From: Odobenus rosmarus divergens
Taxonomy: Eukaryota; Chordata; Mammalia; Carnivora; Odobenidae
Assembly (NCBI RefSeq): GCF_000321225.1
Contig: NW_004452125.1
Location: forward strand, 119,570-183,569
Direction: 5' to 3'
DNA length: 64,000 nt
The notes beneath the pieces are model-generated. The model saw only the letters and a list, made by a program, of their open reading frames with translations, was not told the DNA's origin and ran no database searches. Position numbers and translations under genes: made by a program. This document shows positions 32,612 to 45,024 of this stretch, one piece after another (positions within the stretch are counted from its first letter, which is position 1; every line of letters starts with the position of its first letter).

Positions 32612-35500
32612 ACCCATCAGTTCAACAAATAGTCATTGGAAGCCTGGGTGCCAGCCACTCTCCTGGTATGAGGATACAGCCGTACAAAAAGACGTAACAA
32701 AACAGGCCGAAGGGATCCTGCTTTCCTGTGTTTACAATCTGGTGGCTATGTAGGAGACAGATCGTCGCGAGTGCTGAGACTGATGACTGAAGCAGGGCTA
32801 GAAGCTATCAGGATGGATGGCCGGAGTTGAAATATTTGATGGGGTGGCAGGGTGCGTTCTCACCGAGGAGGTGATATTTGAATAAAGACCTGAGGGACAT
32901 GAGAAGGAGAGCATCTCGGTGGGAGGAGCTGCTGGGGGAAGGCTGTGAGGGAGGAAGGTGCCTGCCAGAGTGACTGGGGGAACAGCACAAGATGATTTCT
33001 GAGAGGCTGTGGGGGTTGGGGAAGATCACCCAGGGCCTTGCAGGTCACAGCGAGGACTTGGGCTTTTCATTTATGTGAGATGGGAACGCACTGGAGGAAT
33101 TTGAGAAGAGAAGGGACATGATGTGGTAAATTGTAACAGGATTGTTTTGGCTTCTGTTTTGAACACAGAGTGAAGACGAGGCGAGGGGGAACTGAGGAGA
33201 CCAGCTATGGAGCTACGGCAGTGATTTAGATGAGGCAGGCTGGAGGCTTGCACCAGGGCACTAGTCGTGGACGTGGGGAGAAACTAGATTCTGATGCACT
33301 TTTAAGGAAAAGCTGATGACACCTGCTGACCATCTGGATTCAAGAGTGATTCTAGATTTTTGGTGGGTTAGGGTCGCCCTTCACCAAGAAGGGGGAAAGC
33401 TCCGCCTGGAGCAGAGCTGGGTGGGAATGTCAAGAACTTGGTTTTGGACATGTTAAGTTTCAGTTATCTAGAAGACATCACATGGAGGTATCAGGTACTA
33501 ACTGTTCAGATGAGGTCAGGGCAATGGTGTGGGCTGTGCGCATAGATCAGGGCGTCACCATTACGTGGTTGCTATTTAAAGCCACAGGACAGTTTGTGAT
33601 CAACAGGGGAGTGTCTGCAGATAGACAAGAGAAGATACCCAAGGACGGGGAACTGGAGCACATCAGTGTTTAGAAGTCAGGGAGATGAGGAAGAGCCAGA
33701 AAAGGAGACTTAAAAAGTATGGCCGCAAAGAGGTTGTCTTGGAAGCCCAGTGAAGAAAGCACTTCGGGAAGGACGGCATGATCAGATGTCAAATGCCACT
33801 GGTGACTCAAGAAAACTGAGGACGAGAAGGTTGACCATTGGATTTAGCAAAGTGGAGATTGTCAGTGGCATGGACAAAAGCATATTCAGTGGCATGATAT
33901 GGGTGAACATCTTATTGAAGTGCTGCACAGAGAGAGGAAAATTATAGAAAGAGGGAAGAATTGTTGGAGCAATGTCCTTTCGTACTCAAGGGAAGGCAAC
34001 ATCGAGTGGCCCAGTAAAAGGGTTGGCTTCAGTTGGGTGTATGATCCTCACAGGAGAGAAAGTGGAGAATATGGGAACAAAAGTAAGTTTGTGGTGGTTG
34101 GAACTAGGGGAAGCCCTTTTTGATCGCTTTCTTTCTTTTTTTTCTTTTTTTGGTGAAATAAGAAGTAAGATCATAAGCTGGGAGGGAAGATGGATAAAGC
34201 ATGAGGTGGTTTTCTAGGTTTGCTGGGATAGTGGGAGAGTGAACAGACTGAAAAAAAAAATCTGTTTAACCAACAGAAAACATGTTAGTGCTCACGAATT
34301 AAAACAAGACCAGTGAGGGCGCCCGGGTGGCTCAGATGGTTAAGCGTCTGCCTTCAGCTCAGGTCATGATCCCAGAGTCCTGGGATCGGGTCCCGCATCG
34401 GGCTCCCTGCTCCTTGGGAGCCTGCTTCTCCCTCGCCTCTCTCTCTCTCTCTCTCATGAATAAATAAATAAAATCTTTTAAAAAAATAAAAATAAAAATA
34501 GAAAAAGACCAGTGAACATGGTGGTGCTTTTTAAAAAATCTACCCCCGGACAGCTGTTCCAAATAGCTAGAGTCGGATTTAACCACAGTTGGGATTTTGC
34601 CACGGGAGTACCCTGAAGTAAGCGGAGAGCCAAGGCATTGTGGGCATAGATGAGGGTGTGAGTGAAATTTTAGTTGACTGAAGAGCAAAGTGAGAACATG
34701 AAGGACAGTGGAAAAGATGGTGGAATTCATGGCTGGAAAGTTCTACTAAGAACTTGCTGGTTTTGGGGTAGCTGAGAGGAGGACGTGGAAGGAGGGCAGT
34801 TGTTGAATAGAGGGCAAGAGCTCTGAATTTGAGAATGAGGATTTGAAATTTCTGTTAATGACAGCGTAAAGCACGTGACCAAAGGAATGTGTGACTGAGG
34901 TTGGGTGGTGACAAGACCACTGGGGACGAGACACTGAAGGAACTGGATTACCGGGTTCTCGGGGTGATCCTGGGAAGGACGGAGGGTTAGGGAACAGGAG
35001 GGGAGGATGGCTGCAACAATGCGGGGTAAGAAGAAGGGCGGTGGGAAAGATAGCAGCCCCCTCCCCCCCGCCCCGGGACACCCCGCCCCCACCCGGGGTC
35101 CTCAGGGGAGGGCCAACTTTTAGAAAGAGGAAGAAGGTGAAGAATATGTCCATAGAAGAGGCATAGGGCTGAAGGAGCTTTGTGGATGCTTGACCTTGAG
35201 TTCTAGAAGATAGGGAGGTAGAGACGTGGGAGATGGGAGATGGGCTCAGAAGGGGCAGTTTGCAGAGCCACCTGGGGATTCATGTCTGAAGGAAGAGGGA
35301 ATACCTGGGGGTCTTGTGGCGACTGACATAGACAATGATAAGGGGTATAGGGTATAGGAAGATGAATCCCGCTGGTGCCAAGGCAGCTGTGAGCGCTAGT
35401 AGGAGCAAGATGTGGGGTCCAGGTTTCCAGGAGCTCACAGAGTTGTGGGTAGTGGTGTGCCGGAGATCTCTAACTAGCTCTCTAAAGAAAAGTGTGCATG
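32612..35500 (-). mobile_element. Long L2 LINE, inactive, split by a SINE
   Basis: Read on the minus strand this covers the L2 3' end (edge near 32,612), the reverse transcriptase region ('ttggttttggacatgttaag' = LNMSKT-type sequence at about 33,430-33,450; 'tatttaaagccacaggac' at 33,569-33,586) and parts upstream of it ('tttggaagcccagtgaagaaag'-type sequence near 33,740; 'atatgggaacaaaagtaag' near 34,070; 'aaccacagttgggattttgcc' near 34,580). The place of the catalytic YADD box (about 33,545-33,575) is degraded. The 35,100-35,500 end is uncertain. Frames are broken throughout. Confidence 0.7.
34318..34504 (+). mobile_element. SINEC inside L2
   Basis: Head 'ggcgcccgggtggctcag' to an A-rich tail with (AAAAAT)n. 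TSD 'aagaccagtga' at 34306-34316 and 34505-34515, identical. Confidence 0.95.
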
Positions 35501-35689
35501 GATGTATATACATACGTATGTTTATTATAGATTTTACTCACATAAAGGATATGTGGTAGCATACAATTCGTAAAGCATAATAAAATATAAATATATAATA
35601 ATATAAAAATAGTCTTTATTCTAAATTACCTTCACCTGTCACTTCAGTGTGACTTTTTATCTTGCAAAATCCACTATCAGTTATCTTTT

Positions 35690-38600
35690 ATTGTGGTAAA
35701 ATATACATAACATAAAATTTACCATTTTAATCATTTTTTTAAAGATTTATTTATTCATTTGAGAGAGAGAGCGTGAGCAGGGGGAGGGGCAGAGGGAGAG
35801 GGAGAGAGAGAATCTCAAGCAGACTCTGTATTGAGTGCAGAGCCCAACTCGGGGCTCAATCCCACAACCCTGAGATCACAACCTGAGCTGAAACCAAGAG
35901 TCGGATGCCCAACCGACTGTGCCAGCCAGTTGTCCCCATTTTAATGACTTTTAAGTATGCAGTTCAGTGGCATTGAGTACATTCACATGGTGCAACCATC
36001 ACCACAATCCATCTCCAGAATTTTTTAATCATCCGATACTGAACTCTATACCCATTGAGTAATAACTCCCTATTCTCTCCTCCCTTTAGCCACTGGGACC
36101 ATTGTCCTACTTTCAGTGTCTATGAATTTGACTCTTATAGGTCCTAATATTAGTGCAATCATACAATATTAATCTTTTTGTGTCTGGCTTATTTCACTTA
36201 GCATAATGTGTTCAAGTTTCATCTGTTTTGTAGCAGGTGTCAGAATTCTATTCCTTTTGTAAGGCTGAACAATATGCCATTGTATGTATGTATCGCATTT
36301 TGTTTAGTCACCCCTCAACGGACATTTCAGTTGTCTGTGAGTAATGCTGAGTGACTAATTGTGAGTAATGCTGCTATGAACGTGGGTGTACAAACATCTG
36401 CTTGAGTCCCTGCATCTGATTCTTTTGGGTATATATACAGAAATGGAACTGCTGGATCATACAGTAATTCTGTGTTTAATTATTTGAGGAACCAACATTC
36501 CATTCACCACAGCAACTGTACCGTTTTACAACCCAACCAGCAGTGCACGAAGGTTCCAGTTTTTCTGCATGCTTGCCAACACTTGTTTTGTTTATTTATT
36601 TATTTTTGGTAATAGACAACCTAGTGGGTATGAAGTGGTATCTCATGGACTTGATTTGTGGTTCCCTGACCATTAGTGATGTTTACATCTTTTCATGTGT
36701 TTATAGGCCATCTGTATATGTTCTTGGGGGGGAATGTCTATTCAATTCCTTTGCCCAGTTTTAAATTACATTTTGGTCTTATTTTGTTTTGTTTTGCAGG
36801 AGTTCTTGATATATTCTGGTTATTAATCCTTTTCAGATACATGATTTGCAAATATTTTCTCCCACTCTGTGGGTTGCTTTTTTTCTCTGCAGACATGTCT
36901 TTTGATTCACAAAAACTTTAAATACTGATGAAGCTCTCTTTTTCTATATTTTCATTTCTTGCCTGTGCTTTTGGTGTTATACCCAATAAATAATTGCCAA
37001 ATCCAATGTTCTAAAGCTCTCCTTATATTTTCTTCTTAGAATTTTATAGTTTAAGCTCTCATATTTAGGTCTTTGATTCATTTTTAGTTAGTTTTCATAT
37101 ATGGTGTTAGGTAAGGAACCTACTTCATTCTTTTGCATTTGGCTATCCAGTTTTTTCCATCACACTTGTTGAAAATTTTGCCATTAACTGGTCTTGGCAT
37201 CCTTGTTGAAAATCATTTGACAATGTACGCAAGGGTGATTTCTGGGTTTCCCATTCTGTTCTATTGGTCTGAATGACTGTCTTTATGTCAGTATCACACT
37301 CTTTTGATTACTGTAGCTTTGTACTAAGTTTTGAAGGTAGGAAGTATGAGTCCTCCAATTTGTTCTTTTTCAGATTGTTTTGGCTATTGAGGGTCCCTTG
37401 AGAATTTTAAGATGGATTTTTCTCTTTCTGCAAAAAACGACATTAGAATTTTGGCAGGGATTGTACTGAATTTGTAGATTACTTTGAGCCATATTGATAT
37501 CTCAACAATATTAAATCTTCTCTCCATGAACATGGGATGTCTTTCCATGTATTGATGTCCTATTTAATATCTGTCAGCAATGTTTTGTAGTTTTCAGTTT
37601 ATAAATCTTTCACCTCCTTGGTTAAACTAATTCATAAGTATTTTGTTCTTTTTGACACCATAGTTAATAGAATTGTTTTCCTAATTTCCTTTTGGAATTG
37701 TTGATTGTTAGTGTTTAGAAATGCAACTGACTTTGTGTGTTGATTTTGTATCATGCTGAATTTGTTTATTAATTCTAGCAGTTTCTTATGGACTCTTTAG
37801 GGTTTTACACACATGATTACATTTTCTGCAGAGATAATTTTATTTCTTCCTTTCCAGTTTGAATGCCTTCCCCCCTCCTTTTTTGCCTAATTGCTCTAGC
37901 CAGAAGTGTCAATACTAAGCTGGACAGAAATGCCAAAAGCAAGCATCCTTGTCCTTGTCTTAGAGGAGAAGACTTCAGTCTTTCACCATTTAGCATGATG
38001 TTAGCTGTGACTTTTTCATATATGGCCCTTATTATGTTGAAGTAGTTTCCTTCCATTTCTAGTTAAGTTGAGTGTTTTTATCATTAAAGAGTTGAAGTTT
38101 TTCAAATTTTTTTCTGCATCAATGGAGATGATCATGTGGATTTTGTCTTTCGTTCTCTTAATGTGGTGTTTTACACTGATTGATTTTTGTATGTTTAACA
38201 TCCTTATATCCCAGGAAAATATCCCACTTGGTCATGCTGTATAATCCTTTTAATATATTACTGGATTTGGTTGCTAGTACGTTTTTGAGGATTTTTGCAT
38301 CAGTATTTATCAGGGCTATAGGTCCGTGGTTTGTTTGTTTCCCTTGTAGTGGTGTCTTTGTCTGGCTTTGGTATCACAATAATCCTGGCCTCATAGAATG
38401 AATTAGAAAGTGTTTTTCCCTCCTCAGTTTTTTAGAAGCATTTGAGAAAGATTGGTATTAGTTCTTTTTATATGTTTGTTTTACTTTACTAGTGAAGACA
38501 TCTGGTGTGGGGAATTTTTTATTACTGATTTTATTTCCGTGATAATGATAGGTCTATTCAGATTTTCTATTTCTCATCAGTTAGTCTTGGTAGGTTTTAT

Positions 38601-38880
38601 GTTTCTAAGAATTTGTCATTTCATCTAGGTTATCCAATTTGTTGATATACAACTGCTCATAGTCCTCTCTTATAATCCTTTTTATTTCCATAGAATCAGC
38701 AGTAATGTCCTTGCTTTCATTTTGGATTTTAGAATTTCTGCCTTACCTCTCGTTGCTTAGTTGTCTAGTTAAAGTTTTGTCAATTTTATTGATCTTTTCA
38801 AAGAAACAACTTGGTTTTGTTGATTTTCTCTATTGTTTTTCTAGTCTCTCTCTTATTCCCCCCGCCCCTTTTTACGGTAC
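35690..38880 (-). mobile_element. Old L1 (L1MA/MB-like) 3' UTR and ORF2
   Basis: Starts with 'gtggtaaaatatacataaca' and runs through ORF2 in reverse to about the reverse transcriptase/endonuclease linker near 38,860. Words such as 'gcagttcagtggcattgag', 'atttcacttagcataatg' and 'ggaactgctggatcatac' are standard antisense L1. Frames are broken; a SINE splits the 3' UTR. Confidence 0.9.
35738..35935 (-). mobile_element. SINEC, older copy inside L1
   Basis: Reverse copy ending 'gtgccagccagttgtcc'. TSD 'ccattttaatcatttt' (35722-35737) / 'ccattttaatgactttt' (35936-35952). Confidence 0.93.
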
Positions 38881-39121
38881 AAAGGATTTTATTTTTTTTT
38901 TCTTTCCAAAGAAAGAAAAAAAAATTTAAATTCTAGGTAGTTAACATTAGTGTAATATTGGTCTCAGGAGTATAACTTAGTGATTCATCACTTACATATA
39001 ACACCCAGTGCTCATCATAACGAGTGCCCTCCTTAATTCCCATCACCCATGTACCCCATCCCACCCACTTGCTTCCATCAACCCTCAGTTTGTTTTCTAT
39101 TGTGAAGAGTCTCTTAGGGTT

Positions 39122-39313
39122 GGGGCCCCTAGGTGGCTCAGACAGTTAAGTGTCTGCCTTCGGCTCAGCTTGTGATCCCAGGGTCCTGGGATCGAGTCCC
39201 GCATTGGGCTCCCTGCTCCGCGGGGAGCCTGCTTCTCCCTCTCCCATTCCCCCTGCTGCTTCCCCTGCTTGTACACACTCTCTCTGTGTCAAAGATAAAT
39301 AAAATCTTAAGAA
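39122..39313 (+). mobile_element. SINEC inside L1 3' UTR
   Basis: TSD 'aagagtctcttagggtt' at 39105-39121 and 39314-39330, identical. Confidence 0.96.
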
Positions 39314-39651
39314 AAAGAGTCTCTTAGGGTTCCTTCTCTCTCTCTTTTTTTCCCCTCTTCCCATATGTTCATCTGTTTTGTTTTCTAAATTCTACATATG
39401 AGGGAAATCATATGGTATTGTCTATCTCTGACTGACTTATTTCACTTAGCATAATACACTCTAGCTCTATCCACATTGTTGCAAATGGCAAGATTTCATT
39501 CTTTTCGATGGCTGAGTAATATTCCATTGTAGATGTATACCACATCTTCTTTATCCATTCATCAGTTGATAGACATTTGGGCTCTTTCCGTAGTTTGGCT
39601 ATTGTTGATAATCCTGCTATAAACATTGGGGTGCATGTACCCCTTTGGATC

Positions 39652-39673
39652 CTTTTTTTTTTTTTTTTTTTTG
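39652..39673. repeat. Poly-T run
   Basis: About 22 T inside L1 where the related copy at 1-590 has only a short T-rich word; a homopolymer expansion. Confidence 0.85.
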
Positions 39674-39735
39674 GTATCCTTTGGGTTAGTACCGAGTAGT
39701 ACAATTGCTAGGGCATAGGGTAGTTCTATTTTTAC

Positions 39736-39937
39736 TTTTTTTTTTTTTTTAAGATTTTATTTATTTATTTGACAGAGACAGAGATAGCGAGAGCAGGAAC
39801 ACAAGCAGGGGGAGTGGGAGAGGGAGAAGCAGGCTTCCCGCGGAGCAGGGAGCCCCATGTGGGACCCGATCCCAGTACCCCAGGATCATGACCTGAGCCG
39901 AAGGCAGACGCCTAATGACTGAGCCACCCAGGTGCCC
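39736..39937 (-). mobile_element. SINEC inside L1 ORF2
   Basis: Reverse copy with long T-tail. TSD 'agggtagttctattttta' at 39717-39734 and 39938-39955. Confidence 0.95.
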
Positions 39938-42006
39938 AGGGTAGTTCTATTTTTAACTTCTTGAGGAAACTCCGTACTATTTTCCAGAGTGGCTGCACCA
40001 GTTTGCATTCTCAACGGTGTAAGAGGGCTCCCCTTTCTCCGCATCCTCACCAACATCTGTTGTTTCTGGTGTTGTTAACTTTAGCCATTCTGACAGGTGT
40101 GAGGTGGTATCTCATTGTGGTTTTCCCTGATGATGAGTGATGTTGAGCATCTTTTCATGTGTCTGTTAGCCATCTGGATGTCTTCTTTGGAAAAATGTCT
40201 GTTCATGTCTTCTGCCCATTTCTTAACTGGATTATTTGGTTTTTGGGTGTGAGTTTGGTAAGTTCTTTATAGATTTTGGATACTGATCTTTTATCAGATA
40301 CGTCATTTGCAAATTATCTTCTCCCATCCCATAGGCTGCCTTTTAGTTTTGTTGATTGTTTTATTCTCTGTGCAGCTTTTTATCTTATGAAGTCCCAATA
40401 GTTCATTTTTTATTTTGTTTCCCTTGCCTCTGGTGACGTTTCTAGTAAGAAGTTGCTCTGGCCTAGGTCAAAAAGGTTACAGCCTGTGTTCTCCTCTAGG
40501 ATTTTGATGGTTTTCTGTCTCCCATTTAGGTCTTTCATCCATTTTGAATTTATTTTTGTGTATGGTGTAAGGAAATGGTCCAGTTTCATTCTTCTGCATG
40601 TTGTTGTTCAGTTTTCCAACACCATGTGTTGAACAGACTATCTTTTTCCCATTGGATAGTCTTTCCTGCTTTGTTGAAGATAAGTTGACCATAGATTTGT
40701 GGGTCCATTTCTGGGTTTTCTATTCTGTTCCTTTGATCTATGTACCTATTTTTGTGCCAGTACTATACTGTCTTGATGACTACAGCTTTGTAATATAGCT
40801 TGAAGTCCAGAATTGTGATGCCTCCAGCTTTTCTTTTCTTTTTCAAGTTTCCTTTGGCTATTTGGGGTCTTCTGGGTTTCGTACAAATTTTAGGATTGTT
40901 TTTCTAGGTATGTGAAAAATGCTGGCGGTATTTTGAGAGGGTTTACATTAAATGTGTAGATTGTTTTGGGTAGTAGAGACATTTTAAGAATGTTTGTTAT
41001 TCCAATCCATGAGCATAGAATGTTTTTCCATTTCTTTTTTCCTCTTCAATTTCTTTAATAAATGTTCTATAGTTTTCAGAGTACAGGTCTCGTTTACCTC
41101 TTTGGTTAGGTTTATTCCTAGGTATCTTACTTACTGTTTTTGTGTAAATGCAAATAAGATCGATTCCTTGATTTCTTTTTCTGCTGCTTCATTATTTGTG
41201 TATAGAAATGCAACAGATTTCCATACATTGATTTTATATCCTGTGACCTTGCCGAATTCATGTATTAGTTCTAGCAATTTTCTGGTGGAGTCTTTCAGGT
41301 TTTCTACATAGAGTATCATGTCGTCTGTAAATGGTGAAAGATTGACTTTTTCCTTTCCGATTTGGATGCTTTTTTATTTCTTTTTGTTGTTTGATTGCTG
41401 AGGCTAAGACTTCCAGAACTATGTTAAATAGTAACAGTGAGAGTGGACATTCCTGTCTTGTTCCTGACTGTAGAGGAAAAGCTCCCAGTTTTTCCCCATT
41501 GAGGATGATATTAGCTGTGGGTTTTTCATAGATGGCTTTTATGATGTTGAGGTATGTTCCATCTATACCTACTTTGTTGAGGGTATTTTTTTTTTTAATC
41601 AAGAATGGATGCTGTACTTTGTCAAATGCTTTTTCTGCATCTATTGGGAAGATCATATGGCTCTTATCCTTTCTTTTATTAAAATGGTGTATCACGTTGA
41701 TTGATATGCAAATATTGAACTACCCCTGCAGCGCAGGAATAAATTCCACTTGATTGTGGTGAATAATTCTTTTAATGTACTCTTCAATTTGATTCGTTAG
41801 TATCTTGAGAATTTTGGCATCCACGTTCATCAGGGATATTAGCCTGTAATTCTCTTCTCCTTTTTAGTGGGGTCTTTGTCTGGTTTTGGAATCAAGGTAA
41901 TGGTGACCTCATATAAGGAGTTTGGAAGTTTTCCTTCCATTTCTATTTTTTGGAACAGTTTGAGAAGAATAGGTATTACCTCTTTTTTAAATGTATGGTC
42001 TCCTTT

Positions 42007-42160
42007 TTGGAACAAAAGAAGGAGCTCTGGGATATGACAAGAAAGGAGACACTAGCCTTTCATCCAGGGTTTGCTGTCTCTAATCTGAATCTGGTCAACT
42101 TCTTTGGAAAAGAAAAGAACCCTGGAATGTGAAGAGAAAGGAGACAGTAGCCACACACCC
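42007..42160. repeat. Imperfect direct duplication, about 95-bp period
   Basis: 'tctgggatatgacaagaaag' + 'gagacactagcc' (about 42,027-42,057) is echoed by 'cctggaatgtgaagagaaag' + 'gagacagtagcc' (about 42,121-42,152). Confidence 0.7.
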
Positions 42161-43121
42161 AGTAAAGGAAGAGGTACAGATATAAGAGTGAGAAATTCTA
42201 CAGAAGTCCGATGAAAAATGGACCAGACAGATCATTCCAGTTATCAAATTTTCCAGGGTTCAATATTCACATTCACGTAGAGAGGACTCAGCATGATTGT
42301 GGACTATCTTTTCGTGAAAAATAAAATCCAACATACTCACTAGTGTCTGACGTGTTCCTTTGCATAAAATGTACAATGTATGTTCCACAATTATTAATGC
42401 TTTATCCACTGTAATGTATTTAATGTTCTTGATTCTATGTGTTAGTCTTAATACTATTGTCCTTTTACGGACAGAAAGCATTTAGATAAAAGAAGGTTTA
42501 GTGAGCCTCTCAATATTGGTAGAGTCAGTGTTTAAATATGGATACCCTAAAAGTCAACATGGGGTAGCCAGGTCAAACGCCCTTCCAGAAGGTGACCTGT
42601 GTTTGGATTCTCTTTCGTCTTTAAAACTCAATGATTCACCCAGAAGTCTTCACACAGAACAGCTTCCATGAACTGAGACTTCAAACTGAAATTTCCAGGC
42701 CACACTACACACATATAGCCTGAGTGGCTTTCTGGTTGACTACTCTAAACAAACAGGAAAGGCCCAGCAATGAGTCCACTTTCACACCTGGAGAACCAAG
42801 ACTATATACCTGTGTATCTGGCTACATTTTGATAAGGCTAATACCTTTATGAAGAACACAACTATAAATATGTCCTCAGACATTGGTTCTCAACATCTGT
42901 TCCCTAGACAGGCACCTGAGATTGGGTAAGAAAGGTAAGTTGGGGGACTGTACCCCAGGACTATTGACATGGTAATGTGGGGATAGGCACAACAATCCAA
43001 GATTTACAGATCCTCCAGGTGACTCTGACTCAGGCTAAATTTGACAACCTCTGAAGGAACTAAGTCACGGTCAATCTTGAGTTATCCAAACAGAAGTCAC
43101 TCTTAGAAACCCTCTATGCTT

Positions 43122-43406
43122 GAAGGACTGGCCAGCCGGCCATGGCAGCTATGCGCTCTCCCGCAGATCCAGCACTCCGCCACCTGGTCAGCCGTTCAGC
43201 CTCATCATTCCTGTATGGCCTGGGCCGTCAGCTGTGGGGCTGGGCTGCTCCGGCCGCGTCCACGCTGTGTGCTGTCTCCTGCCATATATTGGGCCCCCCT
43301 GTTCATTCATCATGCCTCCTGAAAAGTCTCTTAATTACATTATGTTCATAATCCATAAAACATAATTAAAATATGTAAATCCATTATATTCTTTAAAAAA
43401 AAAAAA
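43122..43406 (+). pseudogene. Processed retrocopy (source gene not identified)
   Basis: Hallmarks of LINE-mediated mRNA retrotransposition: 17-bp TSD 'agaaaccctctatgctt' (43105-43121) / 'agaaactctctatgctt' (43407-43423), one mismatch; A-tract at 43,395-43,407; ATTAAA signal at 43,365-43,370, about 24 bases before the tail. The 5' part is GC-rich, with ATG in strong Kozak context (ccATGG) at 43,142. It opens a 69-codon frame (43,142-43,351) starting MAAMRSPADPALRHLVSRSA, Arg-rich like a mitochondrial presequence. I do not recognise the parent gene; the frame may be shifted after the first third. Confidence 0.75.
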
Positions 43407-43424
43407 AGAAACTCTCTATGCTTT

Positions 43425-43637
43425 GGGGTGCCTGGGTGGCTCAGTCATTAAGTGGCTGCCTTCAGCTCATGTCATGATCCCAGGGTCCTGGGATCAAGCC
43501 CTGCTTTGGGCTCCCTGCTCTGCAGGAAGCCTGCTTCTCCCTCTCCCACTCCCCCTGCTTGTGTTCCCTCTCTCGCTGTGTCTCTCTCTGTCAAATAAAT
43601 AAAATCTTAAAAAAAATAAAAAAAAAAAAAAAAAAAA
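43425..43637 (+). mobile_element. SINEC at the 3' end of the insertion block
   Basis: Full SINE with A-rich tail at 43,605-43,637. No private TSD of its own: the sequence before it (ctctatgctttgg) does not recur after the tail, while the outer block duplication does. Confidence 0.93.
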
Positions 43638-45024
43638 TAAATGTCTGGTAAAATTCCCCTGGGAAGCCATCTGGCCCTGGACTTTTGTTAGTTGGGGGAT
43701 TTTGATTATTGATTCGATCTCTTTGCTGGTATGGGTCTGTTCAGGTTTTCTATTCCTTTCTGTTTGTTTTGGTAGTTTGCACGTTTCTAGGAATTTGTCT
43801 ATTTCTTCCAGATTGCCCAGTATTGCCCTTATAATTGTATTTCTGTGGTGTTGGTTGTGATCTCTCCTCTTTCATTCATGATGTTATTTATTTGGGTCCT
43901 TTATCTTTTCTTTTTGATAAATCTGGCTAAGGGTTTATCAATTTTATTAATTATTTCAAAGAACCAGCACTAAGTTCCGTTGATCTGTTCTACTGGGGTT
44001 TTTTGTTTGTTTGTTTTTTTGTTTCTATATTGTTTATTTCTGCTCTAACCTTTATTATTCCCCTTCTTCTGCTGGCTCTAGGCTTAGTTTGCTGTTCCTT
44101 TTTCTAGCTTTTTTAGGTGTAAGGTTAGGTTGTACATCTGAGACATTTTTTGCTTCTTGAGGTAGGCCTGTATTATAATATACTTCCCTCTTAGAACTGC
44201 CTTTGCTGCATCCCAAAGGCTTTGGACTATCATGTTTTCATTTTCATTTTTTTCCATGTATTTTTTTTTATTTCTTCTTTAATTTCCTGGTTAACCCATT
44301 CATTCTTTAGTAGGATGTTCTTTAACTTCCATGTATTTGTGACCTTTCCAAATTTTTTCTTGTGGTTGACTTCAAGTTTCATTGTGTTGTGGTCTGAAAA
44401 TATTCATGGTATGATTTCAATATTTTGTACTTGTTGAGGGCTGACTTGTGACCCAGCATGTGATCTATTCCGGAGAATGTTCCATGTGCACTTAAAAATG
44501 TGTATTCCACTGCTTTAGGATGAAATGTTCTGAATATATCTGTTAAGTCCATCTGGTCAAGTGTGTCATTCAAAGCCATTGTTTTCTTGTTGATTTTGTG
44601 CTTAGATGATCTGCCCATTGTTGTTAGTGGGGTGTTAAAGTCCCCTACTATTATTGTATTATTATCAATGAGTTTTTAAGTTTGTTATTAATTGATTTGT
44701 ATATTTGGGTGCTCCCAAGTTGGGGGCATAAATATTTATAACTGTTAGATCTTCTTGATGTATAGAGCTCTTAATTATGATATAATGTCCTTCTTCATCT
44801 CTTGTTACAGTCTTTCATTTAAAATCTAGTTTGTCTGATGAAAGTATGGCTACTCCAGCTTTCTTTTGATGTTCATTGGCATGATAGGTGTTCTCTATCC
44901 CCTTACTTCAATCTGCAGATGTCTTTAGGTCCTAAAATGAGTCTTTTGTATGCAGCATATAGATGGGTCTTGTTTTTTTTTTTTTTTAATCCATTCTGAT
45001 ACCCTATGTCTTCTGATTGGAACA

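Larger units (their letters stand above)
42000..43637 (+). mobile_element. 1.6-kb insertion block inside the young L1
   Basis: The L1 is collinear up to 'taaatgtatggt' (41988-41999) and resumes at 'taaatgtctggt' (43638-43649): an 11/12 duplication that looks like a TSD. The block holds about 1.1 kb of unidentified sequence (42,000-43,104), a processed retrocopy (43,122-43,406) and, at its 3' end, a SINE whose A-tail directly meets the second duplication. Confidence 0.7.
38890..45024 (-). pseudogene. Young carnivore L1, ORF2 broken, interrupted by three insertions
   Basis: Read in reverse: 3' UTR (38,890-39,410), ORF2 C-terminus (39,408-39,704, with DEWIKKMWYTSTMEYYSAI), RNase-proximal and reverse transcriptase region (41,131-41,695, with [18 protein letters not shown]), then past the 42,000-43,637 block the linker and endonuclease end (44,379-44,618, with GIDHMLGHKSALNKYK). 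The catalytic FADD region is out of frame: the upstream frame reads ...[12 protein letters not shown]..., while the downstream frame restarts at [14 protein letters not shown]. Two SINEs (39,122 and 39,736) and the block interrupt it. No ORF1 or 5' UTR recognised; 5'-truncated. Confidence 0.9.

Noticed and set aside
41258..41695. 145-codon reverse-transcriptase-like frame as a live gene
   Set aside because: It is part of the young L1 ORF2, shifted at its catalytic region and interrupted elsewhere; counted as a pseudogene.
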